Under the pieces are notes generated by a model. The model ran no database searches. It was not told the origin of the DNA and worked only from the letters and a program-made list of their open reading frames with translations. Shown piece after piece: positions 52,104 through 60,668 of a stretch of 64,000 bases of DNA (the first letter of the stretch is position 1; the number at the start of each line of letters is the position of its first letter). The stretch comes from Rufibacter sp. LB8. GTDB lineage: Bacteria; Bacteroidota; Bacteroidia; Cytophagales; Hymenobacteraceae. A program made the position numbers and the translations under genes. The stretch lies in the NCBI RefSeq assembly GCF_014876185.1, contig NZ_JADALJ010000001.1, forward strand, positions 310,001 to 374,000. Reading direction: 5' to 3'.

Positions 52104-52976
52104 TTAGTGTGAGGCAAGGGGCAAGGCCACGTAAAAAGTGGCCCCGTGGTCTACCTGACCCTCTGCCCACACCTTGCCGCCGTGTTTAGAGACTATTTTC
52201 TGTATAATGGCCAGCCCAACACCGGTGCCTTCAAATTCATGGCTGCTATGGAGCCGCTGGAACACGCCAAACAACTTGTCAGAGTAGCGCATGTCAAAGC
52301 CCGCGCCGTTGTCTTTTACATAGTAGACCACGGCCGCTGGCTCTGTGTAATGACCTATCTCTATCTGGGGATTATCTTTTTTGCTGGAATACTTAAAGGC
52401 ATTGGACACCAGGTTCAGGAAAACTTGGTAGAGCATGTTGCGATCACCGGGAATATTGGGCAGGGGGTGAACCGTAATGGAGGGTTTTATATCGGGTTCC
52501 AGCACCTGAAGCTCCGAGATTACCTGCCTTACCAGTTTTTCTATACTCACTTCGCCTATTGATGCCTGTTGCTTGCCTAATCTTGAAAAATCAAGGAGGT
52601 TGTCAATCAGTTGGCCCATTTTCTTGGCGTTGGCGATTATTTCCTCAAAAAGCTCCTTCGCCTCTGGCGCCAGCTGCTCCCCGAAATCTTCTGCCAGCAC
52701 CTGTGCAAAACCATTAATAGCCCGCAGCGGTGCCCGTAAATCATGCGACACCGAATACGTGAACGACTCTAAATCTTTATTGGCGGCCTCCAACTCTGCT
52801 GCTCTTTTGGCTTTCTCCTGTATCTGAAAAGCGAGTTCCCGGTTGGCTTCTATCAATTCTGCCGCCCGGCTTTCAATCTCAGCGTTCTGGAGCGCCAATT
52901 GTTTGTTGGCCGAAAGGAGCGCTGAGGTGAGGCTTGCTTTTTCCTCTCCATTGAAGGCAGAATTTGGTTGGTCCAT
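52104..52976 (-). CDS. Short cytoplasmic sensor histidine kinase with ELAFQ-type coiled coil
   Basis: 290 residues. An N-terminal coiled coil (LSANKQLALQNAEIESRAAE, LIEANRELAFQIQEKAKRAA) uses the same 21-residue unit as the tandem array at 41354, here in two to three degenerate copies. The kinase core follows: LESFTYSVSHDLRAPLRAINGF (H-box), VFLNLVSNAFKYSS (N-box), VKDNGAGFDM and GTGVGLAIIQKIVSKHGG. There is no PAS or membrane sensor, so it must sense through partners. Cotranscribed with the regulator at 51646. Confidence 0.92.
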   Translation of the reverse strand: MDQPNSAFNGEEKASLTSALLSANKQLALQNAEIESRAAELIEANRELAFQIQEKAKRAAELEAANKDLESFTYSVSHDLRAPLRAINGFAQVLAEDFGEQLAPEAKELFEEIIANAKKMGQLIDNLLDFSRLGKQQASIGEVSIEKLVRQVISELQVLEPDIKPSITVHPLPNIPGDRNMLYQVFLNLVSNAFKYSSKKDNPQIEIGHYTEPAAVVYYVKDNGAGFDMRYSDKLFGVFQRLHSSHEFEGTGVGLAIIQKIVSKHGGKVWAEGQVDHGATFYVALPLASH

Positions 52977-53414
52977 ATACGTATGCTGCAGGCAGAGCCT
53001 TTTGTAGGGTTTATAAAATAGTCCCTTTACATGAGTTTTGCCTTGATACTGGATAAAAACAAGAAGAACAGTGGGGCGCTATTCTTGAAGCCTTGCCAAT
53101 TGGGGAGAAGCAAACTAAAGTAAAAGTAAGACAAAATCGTGAATGTATTCCGTATAAATACGGATTATTTTATAATATACTAAAGCTTTGCCGAGAATTG
53201 TTCTTCTTCAAAAAATATATTTTTACTTAGAATTCGGGGCCACTGTTGTGTATATGCCATGAAAAGGTAATAAAACTTTTGGTTAATTGTGTTGCGGTTA
53301 GTCAAAATAGGGGTTGGATAGTGCTAAATAGCCTAAGCAACTGTTAGCTGGTTTACTTCAATTCAAAAGCACGCGCGCCAATATTAAATTAAAACTATAA
53401 AGAAGGTAAGAAAC

Positions 53415-53459
53415 TTCCTGTTTTCGGGCCCATTTCTGAAAACGAGGCTAAAAACGGAA
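53415..53459. repeat. Dispersed palindromic repeat, copy 25
   Basis: TTCCTGTTTTCGGGCCCATTTC / GAAAACGAGGCTAAAAACGGAA; the right arm has begun to diverge (GAGGCTAAAAACGG). Confidence 0.85.
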
Positions 53460-53535
53460 TTGGCACAGACACTCGTAGGAGCTGCGCGCACTACGAGGTC
53501 TTTTGAGCAGGCGTCTGTTGTGACCTCAACCGTTG

Positions 53536-53562
53536 GAGACAAGGCAGTGCCTGGTCTCTACA
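53536..53562. repeat. 27-nt imperfect palindrome, copy A
   Basis: GAGACAAGGCAGTGCCTGGTCTC followed by TACA. It is the exact reverse complement of 57637-57663. Confidence 0.8.
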
Positions 53563-53579
53563 ACCTGCAAACTATTTCT

Positions 53580-53616
53580 AGTTTAGCCTCCATTTCCAAA
53601 ACAAAGCCCAAAAACG
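53580..53616. repeat. Dispersed palindromic repeat, copy 26 (highly degenerate)
   Basis: AGTTTAGCCTCCATTTCC / AAAACAAAGCCCAAAAACG aligns with the consensus but pairs poorly. Probably a decayed copy. Confidence 0.5.
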
Positions 53617-54023
53617 CTATCATCTCGGTTCTAAAAACGCAGACTGCCAATCAACACGCGCCTTTTCCAGCCTTTCCATCGAGCGCCTCGCGGGTTGGCC
53701 TTGTAAGGCTGAGGCTATGAAACAAATATCGGTTATGGCCAAGACGGGCAGTGCGAGAGGGGAAGGCGGGGCCTCGCGGCCGTGAGCGCTCGGAGCCCGG
53801 CTATGGAAAAGGCCGTCTTGTGAGGCAAGGGATCAGCGGAACTTTGCAAGGAAAGCAAACTGCGTGCACAAAAGCAGCTAGAAACGCAGTTTGGGTAATT
53901 GGCCCCTATGAACACTAACAACGGCGAAGGGAATTGCGAGCTTCATCAAACAGTCTTAGTTAGATCCTTTGGTAGCTTCGCTCGCTCTCTTCGGCTCTCG
54001 CCTCAAGAATGCTCAGGATGACC

Positions 54024-54058
54024 ATAAAAAAAGGAGCCTGGCTTTTAGCCAGACTCCT
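54024..54058 (-). terminator. Intrinsic terminator of the tricorn-like protease gene
   Basis: AGGAGCCTGGCT / AGCCAGACTCCT pair around TTT with one mismatch. On the - strand the stem is followed by TTTTTTTAT. It lies 22 nt after the stop. Confidence 0.85.
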
Positions 54059-54080
54059 CTAAAATTCAAATAAGAAACTT

Positions 54081-57000
54081 CTACTTCACTTCCTTCAGCA
54101 ACTCCACCACAGCCGCTTCCAACTGCTGGTCTTTGCCTTTGCTTACCAGTTCGTATGCATTCATCACTTTCACGTCTGGCTCGGTTTGCAGGTTCTCCAG
54201 GTAACGGCCCTGCACGTCTTTTACGCCCAGCGGTGGAACGCCCCAGCGCACGCTGTTGTCAGAAAGCGTTTCCCAACCTGCGAAGGTACAGGTGCCCGGC
54301 ACTGGCATGCCCACCAGTTTGCCCAGCTTCAAATCCTGATAAGAGAAAGCGAAGCAGTGGCCGTCTGAATAGTTGGCCTCGTTGGCCAGCGCAATGCTGG
54401 GTTTGGTCCATCGGAAAGAAGGCTCCAGACCAATGGAACGTGAATCTGTGGTGTAGTTCAGGAACATCTTGCCGCTCAGAAACATAGCCAAATCGGCTAC
54501 CAGGTCACCGCCGCCGTTGTTGCGGGTGTCTACCACCATGCCTTTGCGGTTGGCGTACTTGCCCATCACGTCTTCATACACGGTGCGGTAGCTACCGTCA
54601 TTCATGCCTGGTATGTGCACGTAGCCCAGTTGGCCATTGCTCAAACGGTCAACTTCGTCCGCATTGCGGCGCACCCAGCGCTTGTACAAAAGTCCGTTTT
54701 CTTCACCCGCCGAGATGGGTTTCACGGTGATGTCACGACGTTTTTTGGTGGCCGGATCATAGATGGTGAGCAGCGTGTTCTTACCGGCTTTGCGGTTCAG
54801 GAATTGCGCGTAATCTCTGTCGGGGCTCAGGGTTTCTCCGTCAATTTTCTCAATGACCATGCCTGCTTTCACGTCCAGACCAGCTTTCTGCAGCGGACCT
54901 TCCAGGATCACTTCGTCTATCTTCATGCCGTCACCAGTATAGTTTTGGTCGAAGAAAACACCCAGAGAAGCCGTGGCATCGGCGTTAGCCGGCACGTTGG
55001 AGAAGCTGGAACCGGAGTGCGACACGTTCAACTCGCCCAGCAACTCACTCAGCAGTTCAGAGAACTCATAGTTGTTGCTCACGTGGGGCAAGTATTTTTC
55101 ATAATCTGGCTTAAGCGCTTCCCAGTTGGCGCCGTGGAATCCGGCGGTGTAGAAGGTTTTCTGGGTGCGACGCCACACGTGCTCCAGCATGAAGGCGCGC
55201 TCGGCGGCCACGTTCAGGTTCATGTCGCCGCCCACGCTCACGTTCTCCTGCTTGCTGGTGGCGGGGTCCAGTTTAATGACGCGGCCATCTGCCAGCAGGA
55301 ACAGGTTTTTCTGGTCTTTGTCCCAGTCCATGCTGGCGCGGTTGGCGTTCAAGGTCACGGCCATTTTGGTTTCCTTGGTTCTTAGGTTGGTGCTCCAGAG
55401 ATTGAAACCGCGCTCAAAACGGGCCAAGTAATACAAGGTCTCACCATCCTTCGACACTAGGGCATCGCCCAGGCTGGAAGAATGCAAGGTCAAACGCGCC
55501 TTGCGGGTTTTGAGGCCTTCCCAATCAATGGCCATGCTCTCAGGCTCCGGCTTTTTCTTCTTGTCTTTCTCCTTCTCTTTTTCCTTTTCTTTCTCCTTGG
55601 CGGCTTTTTCTTCCTGCTCTTTGATCAACGCGAAATCTTCTTTGCTCAACCTGAATTTGTCATACGCGCCCTGGGTCATGAACATGCCAAACACGTCTGT
55701 CTGCGCACCGCCGCTGTTGGCTTGGGCGCGCATGCCCTCGCGGGTACTTTGCCAGATCAGCAGTTTGCCACCCATCATCCACTGGGGCGAGCCGTCCTGG
55801 TAACCGCTCTCGGTGAGGTTGATTTTCTTGCCTTTACCATCCGCCGAAATCAAGCCTACCTCGCCGTTCCAATAACCGGGTTCAGAGAATTCAAACGCAA
55901 TCCATTTTCCGTCTGGGCTCCAGGTGAAGTACTGGTCGTTTTCGCCCATGGAAAACAGTTCATTGGTGGTGAGCAGCGTACGCACCTGCTTGGTGGCCAA
56001 ATTGTACACTTTCAGGTTCATGCGGTCTTCCACAAAAGCCACCTCTTTGCCGTCTGGCGAAAACTGGGGCTGGTAATTGTCTTTGTCGTTGGTGATTAAG
56101 GCCGTTTCGTTGAGCAGGGTAGAGGCGTAGAAATACGGTTCCTCGGCGCGCGCGATGCGGGTTTGGTAAATTTTCCAGCCTTTGCCGCGCTCACTGGAAT
56201 AGATCAACGATTTGCCATCGGGCGAAAAGCTCACGTGGCGCTCCATCTCCGGAGTGTTGGTGATGCGCTTGGTCACGTTGCCTTCCACCGCCGACACGAA
56301 CACCTCGCCGCGGTACACAAACGCCACTTCCTTGCCGTTTGGCGACACCACCAAATTCTGCACGCCACTGCCGGCCACGGGCACAATGCGTTCGTTGTTG
56401 GTCTTGGCATCGGCGGCAATAATCACCTTCACTTTCTTGGGTTCGCCGTTGGGCTGCATGGTGTACAACTCGCCGTCAAACCCGAAGCTCAGCACGCCAT
56501 TGTTGGATGCTGTTAAAAACCGAACCGGATGCTTGGTGAATTTTGTGACCTGGGTAGAGGCGGTGCCGGGCTTATCGGCGGCCATGCGGTGTACGTTGAA
56601 CGTGCCGCTTTCCTCGCTCAGGTAATAGATGGTTTTGTCATTGTCGGCGAACACCGGGGTGCGGTCCTCACCGCCGAAGTTGGTTATTTTGGTGTGCTTG
56701 CCGGTTTTGGTGTCAAAGCTCCACAGGTCCCGCGCCACCGATGACACATGGTGTTTGCGCCACTGGTTTTCGCCGCCTTTTTTGTCCTGGTACAGCATGA
56801 CCTCGCCGTTGCGGCTGAACTTCACATCCTCGGCGGGCGTGGTAAACACTTGCTGCACACGACCACCACCTAACCCTACTTTGTACAGCTCAGGCATGGA
56901 GAACGTAGGAAACTGCCGGTTGCTGGCTAAGTCTTGGCGCGTAGACCCAAAATACACCGTCTTGCCGTCTGGGCTGAATTCATACGGATATTCATTAGAC

Positions 57001-57326
57001 GAATGGAAAGTCATGCGCTGCGCCTCGCCGCCCGTGGCGGGCATCTGGAACAAGTCAAAGTTGCCGTAACGGTCAGACGCGAACACAATGCTCTTGCCGT
57101 CTTTGCTCCACACCGGCATGAAATCATGCGCTTCATGCGCCGTGAGCGGAATGGCATTTCCGCCGTTGGCCGGCACGCGGTACAGGTCGCCTTTGTAGGT
57201 AAACACAATGGTCTGCCCATCTGGTGAAATAGACGGATAGCGCAGCCACGTGGGGGAATTCTGGGCGCTTGCCCCACCGGCGGAAATCGCCAGCAACGCA
57301 CCCGTGTATAGAAGTTTTTTCAACAT
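54081..57326 (-). CDS. Tricorn-like S41-family protease with WD40/TolB-type propeller and PDZ domain
   Basis: 1081 residues. Signal peptide MLKKLLYTGALLAISAGGASAQ, so it acts in the periplasm, unlike archaeal cytosolic tricorn. About residues 25-560 form TolB/WD40-like propeller repeats (SPDGQTIVFTYKGDLYRVP, SPDGKTVYFGSTRQD, SPDGKEVAFVEDR). A Lys/Glu-rich stretch (EKEKEKEKEKDKKKK) follows, then a second propeller, a C1-type helical domain, PDZ (LQKAGLDVKAGMVIEKIDGE) and the S41 core: LGYVHIPGMNDGS, MVVDTRNNGGG and the nucleophile Ser in NYSDGHCFAFSY. Expected to degrade peptides that reach the periplasm. Confidence 0.93.
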   Translation of the reverse strand: MLKKLLYTGALLAISAGGASAQNSPTWLRYPSISPDGQTIVFTYKGDLYRVPANGGNAIPLTAHEAHDFMPVWSKDGKSIVFASDRYGNFDLFQMPATGGEAQRMTFHSSNEYPYEFSPDGKTVYFGSTRQDLASNRQFPTFSMPELYKVGLGGGRVQQVFTTPAEDVKFSRNGEVMLYQDKKGGENQWRKHHVSSVARDLWSFDTKTGKHTKITNFGGEDRTPVFADNDKTIYYLSEESGTFNVHRMAADKPGTASTQVTKFTKHPVRFLTASNNGVLSFGFDGELYTMQPNGEPKKVKVIIAADAKTNNERIVPVAGSGVQNLVVSPNGKEVAFVYRGEVFVSAVEGNVTKRITNTPEMERHVSFSPDGKSLIYSSERGKGWKIYQTRIARAEEPYFYASTLLNETALITNDKDNYQPQFSPDGKEVAFVEDRMNLKVYNLATKQVRTLLTTNELFSMGENDQYFTWSPDGKWIAFEFSEPGYWNGEVGLISADGKGKKINLTESGYQDGSPQWMMGGKLLIWQSTREGMRAQANSGGAQTDVFGMFMTQGAYDKFRLSKEDFALIKEQEEKAAKEKEKEKEKEKDKKKKPEPESMAIDWEGLKTRKARLTLHSSSLGDALVSKDGETLYYLARFERGFNLWSTNLRTKETKMAVTLNANRASMDWDKDQKNLFLLADGRVIKLDPATSKQENVSVGGDMNLNVAAERAFMLEHVWRRTQKTFYTAGFHGANWEALKPDYEKYLPHVSNNYEFSELLSELLGELNVSHSGSSFSNVPANADATASLGVFFDQNYTGDGMKIDEVILEGPLQKAGLDVKAGMVIEKIDGETLSPDRDYAQFLNRKAGKNTLLTIYDPATKKRRDITVKPISAGEENGLLYKRWVRRNADEVDRLSNGQLGYVHIPGMNDGSYRTVYEDVMGKYANRKGMVVDTRNNGGGDLVADLAMFLSGKMFLNYTTDSRSIGLEPSFRWTKPSIALANEANYSDGHCFAFSYQDLKLGKLVGMPVPGTCTFAGWETLSDNSVRWGVPPLGVKDVQGRYLENLQTEPDVKVMNAYELVSKGKDQQLEAAVVELLKEVK

Positions 57327-57406
57327 AGTTATGAAAGGATTTGGCCTCTAAAGTAGGCACCGTTTGGAGGATTTAAAAGTGGGTTCAGGTTTACATAGAA
57401 GTGGTT

Positions 57407-57448
57407 CCCGTTTTCGGGCTCATTTCTGGAAACGGAGCCGAAAACGGG
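57407..57448. repeat. Dispersed palindromic repeat, copy 27
   Basis: CCCGTTTTCGGGCTCATTTC / GAAACGGAGCCGAAAACGGG, 12 nt before the fold-back element at 57461. Confidence 0.92.
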
Positions 57449-57460
57449 TTTTTAGAATGA

Positions 57461-57616
57461 CGCATTTCGTCCCCCTTTGAAGGGGGTAGGGGGATGATGA
57501 CGTTTGCTGATAATCGCATTTCCGAGAATCAATTTTACTTGTTGCATTTCATTAGTTGATGCATTTTTACCGGACCTTATCATCCCCCAACCCCCTTCAA
57601 AGGGGGACGAAATGCG
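57461..57616. mobile_element. 156-nt fold-back (MITE-like) element with 37-nt inverted arms
   Basis: Arm 57461-57497 (beginning CGCATTTCGTCCCCCTTTGA) and arm 57580-57616 pair at 36 of 37 positions. The 82-nt interior has no reading frame. Long inverted ends, small size and lack of coding capacity fit a non-autonomous mobile element; each arm itself contains the short palindrome CCCCCTTTGAAGGGGG or its mirror. No clear target-site duplication is seen. Confidence 0.75.
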
Positions 57617-57636
57617 TAACTTGCGGGAGGTATTTA

Positions 57637-57663
57637 TGTAGAGACCAGGCACTGCCTTGTCTC
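57637..57663. repeat. 27-nt imperfect palindrome, copy B
   Basis: TGTAGAGACCAGGCACTGCC followed by TTGTCTC; exact reverse complement of copy A at 53536. The pair flanks the tricorn-like gene in inverted orientation. Confidence 0.8.
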
Positions 57664-57680
57664 TAAAGTATCTGATCAAC

Positions 57681-57728
57681 ATTCCTGTTTTCAGGCTCAT
57701 TTCTGAAAACGAGCCCGAAAATGGGAAT
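57681..57728. repeat. Dispersed palindromic repeat, copy 28
   Basis: ATTCCTGTTTTCAGGCTC... / ...GAGCCCGAAAATGGGAAT, 4 nt from the amidase stop. Flanks ATTCC/GGAAT pair. Confidence 0.9.
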
Positions 57729-57732
57729 CTCC

Positions 57733-59376
57733 TTAACTAGGAATAGTAGTTCTCAAAAACGTAGGAGCCTTGCGCATTTTAGAGGCTTGCTCATAAGCGT
57801 AGGCCAGCTTTAAAATCTCACCGTCAGCGTACGCCTTACCAAAAAACGAAAGGCCGATTGGCAAGCCTTGCACCTGCCCGAAGGGAACCGTGATGTGCGG
57901 GAAGCCGGAGATAGCCGCCGGGGTAGACAAACCATAACCCGTAAAAGAATCGCCGTTTACCAGGTCAATGCACCAAGACGGGCCGTAGGTGGGACCGGTG
58001 ATGGCGTCCAGGTTGTTGTCTTGCATGATTTTGTTGATAGCCTCGCGCGAACCGGTCACCTGCTTTTCAATAATCTCTTTGTATTCCTTGGTGTTGAGGT
58101 CGCCTAGTTTGTCTGACATCTCCAGAATTTCCTGCTTAAAATAGGGCATGGACTGCGCCGCGTTCTGCTTGTTGAAGGCAATCACGTCACTCAGGGTTTT
58201 TACTTTGGCGTTGGCCGTTGACAGGTACTTGTTCACGCCGTCTTTGAATTCGTACTGCAGAATCTTGAAGCTGGAGCCGGAGACTTTCCTGATTTCCTTC
58301 ATCACTTCCACCTCCACAATGGTGGCGCCTTTGCTTTTGAGCACGGCCAAGGCGTTTTGGAGCAGCAGGTCAATGTCTGCGTTGGACTGCAGGAAAGATT
58401 TCTCCACGCCAATGGGCTTGCCCTGCAGGCCGTTGGCATCTAAAAACTGGGTGTAGTCTGCTTGGGTTTTGCCTTTGCTTTCAGAAGTCACCGCGTCTGC
58501 GGCATCAATCCCGGTGATGGTGCCCAACAGAATAGCTACATCGGTCACGGTTCTGCCAATGGGCCCGGCGGTGTCCTGCGTGTGCGAGATAGGAATGATG
58601 CCTGTTCGGCTGGTCGTGCCCACCGTGGGTTTGAAACCCACCACGCCACTCACCGCCGCCGGACACACAATAGAACCGTTGGTCTCCGTCCCGATGGCCA
58701 CAGCGCACAAATTAGCCGCCACCGCCACGCCAGAACCCGAACTGGAACCACAGGGGGTACGGTCCAGCACATACGGGTTTTTAGTCTGTCCGCCGCGTGC
58801 GCTCCAACCGCTGGTAGATTTGGTGGATCTGAAATTCGCCCATTCGCTGAGGTTGGTTTTGCCTAAGAGCACGGCGCCTGCCTCACGGAGTTTCTGCACA
58901 ATGAAAGCGTCTTTGCTCGCTTTGTTATCGGCTAGCGCCAGCGTGCCCGCCGAGGTGGACATCTTATCTGCGGTGTCAATGTTGTCCTTGATCAAAACCG
59001 GAATGCCGTGCATGGGGCCACGCACTTTTCCGGCTTTTCGCTCGCGGTCCATGGCCTCGGCAATCTGCAGGGCGTCTGGGTTTACCTCAATTACGGAATT
59101 CAATTTGTGACCACTTTTGTCAATGGCCTGAATGCGGTCTAAATACAGTTTGGTGATGTCTCTGGAAGACATTTTGCCGTTCTGCATCTGCACCTGCAAA
59201 TCCCGGATGGTGAGTTCGTTTAATTGAAAGGCATCGGGTGCGGGGCCGGAGTCTAGGGTAGCGGTGCTTTTAGTGGTTCGGCTGCCCGTGGCGGCAGTGC
59301 TGCACGCGCCCAGGCCAAAGGCCGATAAGGTAATACTGGCCAAAGAGCCGGTTCTAAGGAAGTTTCGTCTGTTCAT
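57733..59376 (-). CDS. Amidase-signature family enzyme, exported by Tat
   Basis: 547 residues from ATG 59376. The N-terminus MNRRNFLRTGSLASITLSAF carries a twin-arginine motif and ends in GLGAC, so a Tat-exported lipoprotein is likely. The Ser-cisSer-Lys triad is present: Lys in PVLIKDNIDT, Ser in CGSSSGSGVAVAA and Ser in TETNGSIVCPA. GatA-like proteins share this fold, but export and the lack of GatB/C argue for a periplasmic peptide or amide hydrolase. Divergent from the P1 peptidase operon 161 nt away. Confidence 0.9.
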   Translation of the reverse strand: MNRRNFLRTGSLASITLSAFGLGACSTAATGSRTTKSTATLDSGPAPDAFQLNELTIRDLQVQMQNGKMSSRDITKLYLDRIQAIDKSGHKLNSVIEVNPDALQIAEAMDRERKAGKVRGPMHGIPVLIKDNIDTADKMSTSAGTLALADNKASKDAFIVQKLREAGAVLLGKTNLSEWANFRSTKSTSGWSARGGQTKNPYVLDRTPCGSSSGSGVAVAANLCAVAIGTETNGSIVCPAAVSGVVGFKPTVGTTSRTGIIPISHTQDTAGPIGRTVTDVAILLGTITGIDAADAVTSESKGKTQADYTQFLDANGLQGKPIGVEKSFLQSNADIDLLLQNALAVLKSKGATIVEVEVMKEIRKVSGSSFKILQYEFKDGVNKYLSTANAKVKTLSDVIAFNKQNAAQSMPYFKQEILEMSDKLGDLNTKEYKEIIEKQVTGSREAINKIMQDNNLDAITGPTYGPSWCIDLVNGDSFTGYGLSTPAAISGFPHITVPFGQVQGLPIGLSFFGKAYADGEILKLAYAYEQASKMRKAPTFLRTTIPS

Positions 59377-59537
59377 GGGTGGTTTGGATTTGCTAGAAAG
59401 ATAGGCATTGCGCAACAAATTGAAAATGGCCCAACTCCTGAATTTCTGCAGAAGTAATTCCTGGAAATTTACCCGCAGGCTATCTGGTTCTCAAATGAAA
59501 AAGATACATTTAGGCGCTTAAAACTTGTTGCCTGCCC

Positions 59538-60668
59538 ATGCGAAACCTGCTTTTTCTTTGTTTTCTGTTAAGTTTCTGCCTCCAAAGCAATGCCCAAACC
59601 CGTAAGCGCGCCCGCGAATACGGCGTGAAGATTGGCGTGCTGCCCACTGGTCCGCTCAATGCGATCACAGACGTGGCAGGCCTGAAAGTGGGGCAAGTGA
59701 CCCTGGTGCAGGGCCAGGACATCCGGACGGGCGTTACGGCCATTCTTCCGCACGGCGGCAACTTGTTTCAGGACAAAGTGCCGGCGGCGGTTTTTATAGG
59801 CAATGGCTTCGGGAAGCTGGCGGGCAGCACGCAGATCAAGGAGTTAGGCAATATGGAATCACCTATTGTTCTCACCAATACGCTGGCGGTGGGCACGGCC
59901 CTGAACGCGGTGGTGGATTTTACGCTTCGGCAACCGGGCAATGAAACGGTGCAATCGGTGAATGCGGTCATAGGCGAAACCAACGACGGCGGCCTCAATG
60001 ACATCAGAAGCAGACCTGTGAAAGAAGAACATGTGCTGGAAGCCATCACCCAGGCCAAAACCGGTCCGGTGCAGGAAGGAAATGTGGGCGCAGGAACGGG
60101 CACGGTCTGTTTCGGGTTTAAGGGCGGCATTGGGACCTCGTCAAGGAAACTGCCGGCCAGTTTGGGCGGGTACACGGTAGGCGTGCTGGTGCAGACCAAT
60201 TTTGGGGGCGTACTGCAGATTGACGGCGCGCCGGTGGGCGAGGCCCTGGAACGTTTCTCCTTCCGGCAGCAGATTCTGGAAAAAGCCGACGGTTCCTGCA
60301 TGATTGTGGTGGCCACCGATGCGCCCGTAGACGCCCGTAATTTGGAACGCCTGGCCCAACGCGCCATGCTGGGACTGGCCAAAACCGGCGGCATCGCCTC
60401 TAACGGCAGCGGCGATTACGTGCTTTCGTTTTCCACCAACCCCGGCCTCCGGATTCCGCACACATCCAAAGACAAAACCCAGCAAATCTCAGTGTTGAGA
60501 AACGATGAAATGTCACCCTTGTTTCTGGCCACCATTGAAGCCACGGAGGAGGCCATCATCAACTCACTTTTTATGGCCGAAACTATGGTGGGCAAAGACA
60601 AAACCGTGGTTCCCGCGCTTCCGTTAGACAAAACCCTTGAAATTCTTAAAAAACACCATGTCCGGTAA
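59538..60668 (+). CDS. P1 family peptidase (DmpA/L-aminopeptidase D-esterase type)
   Basis: 376 residues with signal peptide MRNLLFLCFLLSFCLQSNAQ. DmpA-family proteins are Ntn-fold aminopeptidases that self-cleave before a Ser. Visible: GVLPTGPLNAITDVAGLKVGQVTL, AVVDFTLRQPGNETVQSVNAVIGETNDGGLNDI, EGNVGAGTGTVCFGFKGGIGTSSR and the likely cleavage region GGIASNGSGDYVLSFST, where the N-terminal Ser of the beta chain would be generated. Substrates are small peptides with D- or beta-amino acids or N-terminal L-residues. Its last 11 nt overlap the aminotransferase gene. Confidence 0.9.
   Translation: MRNLLFLCFLLSFCLQSNAQTRKRAREYGVKIGVLPTGPLNAITDVAGLKVGQVTLVQGQDIRTGVTAILPHGGNLFQDKVPAAVFIGNGFGKLAGSTQIKELGNMESPIVLTNTLAVGTALNAVVDFTLRQPGNETVQSVNAVIGETNDGGLNDIRSRPVKEEHVLEAITQAKTGPVQEGNVGAGTGTVCFGFKGGIGTSSRKLPASLGGYTVGVLVQTNFGGVLQIDGAPVGEALERFSFRQQILEKADGSCMIVVATDAPVDARNLERLAQRAMLGLAKTGGIASNGSGDYVLSFSTNPGLRIPHTSKDKTQQISVLRNDEMSPLFLATIEATEEAIINSLFMAETMVGKDKTVVPALPLDKTLEILKKHHVR

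Larger units (their letters stand above)
52977..54080. other. 1.1-kb gene-free region rich in repeats
   Basis: The first 430 nt are AT-rich with no frame. Then come palindrome copy 25 (53415), the small palindrome at 53536, a degenerate palindrome copy (53580), a GC-rich stretch (53640-53880) that looks like decayed repeat or gene DNA, a GATCCTTTGG...CAGGATGAC segment (53965-54022) and the terminator of the tricorn-like gene. No frame in it has family similarity. Confidence 0.6.
57327..57732. other. Intergenic region with nested repeats
   Basis: About 400 nt containing palindrome copy 27, a 156-nt fold-back element, the 27-nt palindrome copy B and palindrome copy 28. No gene is supported. 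Confidence 0.7.

Noticed and set aside
53460-53720. 86-codon + strand frame in the long intergenic region
   Set aside because: It begins inside or next to palindrome copy 25, runs through the small palindrome and the degenerate copy, and shows no family-like motif.
53640-53930. GC-rich stretch as a broken gene
   Set aside because: Neither strand gives a protein-family motif I can name; it may be a relic or another repeat, so no pseudogene is called.
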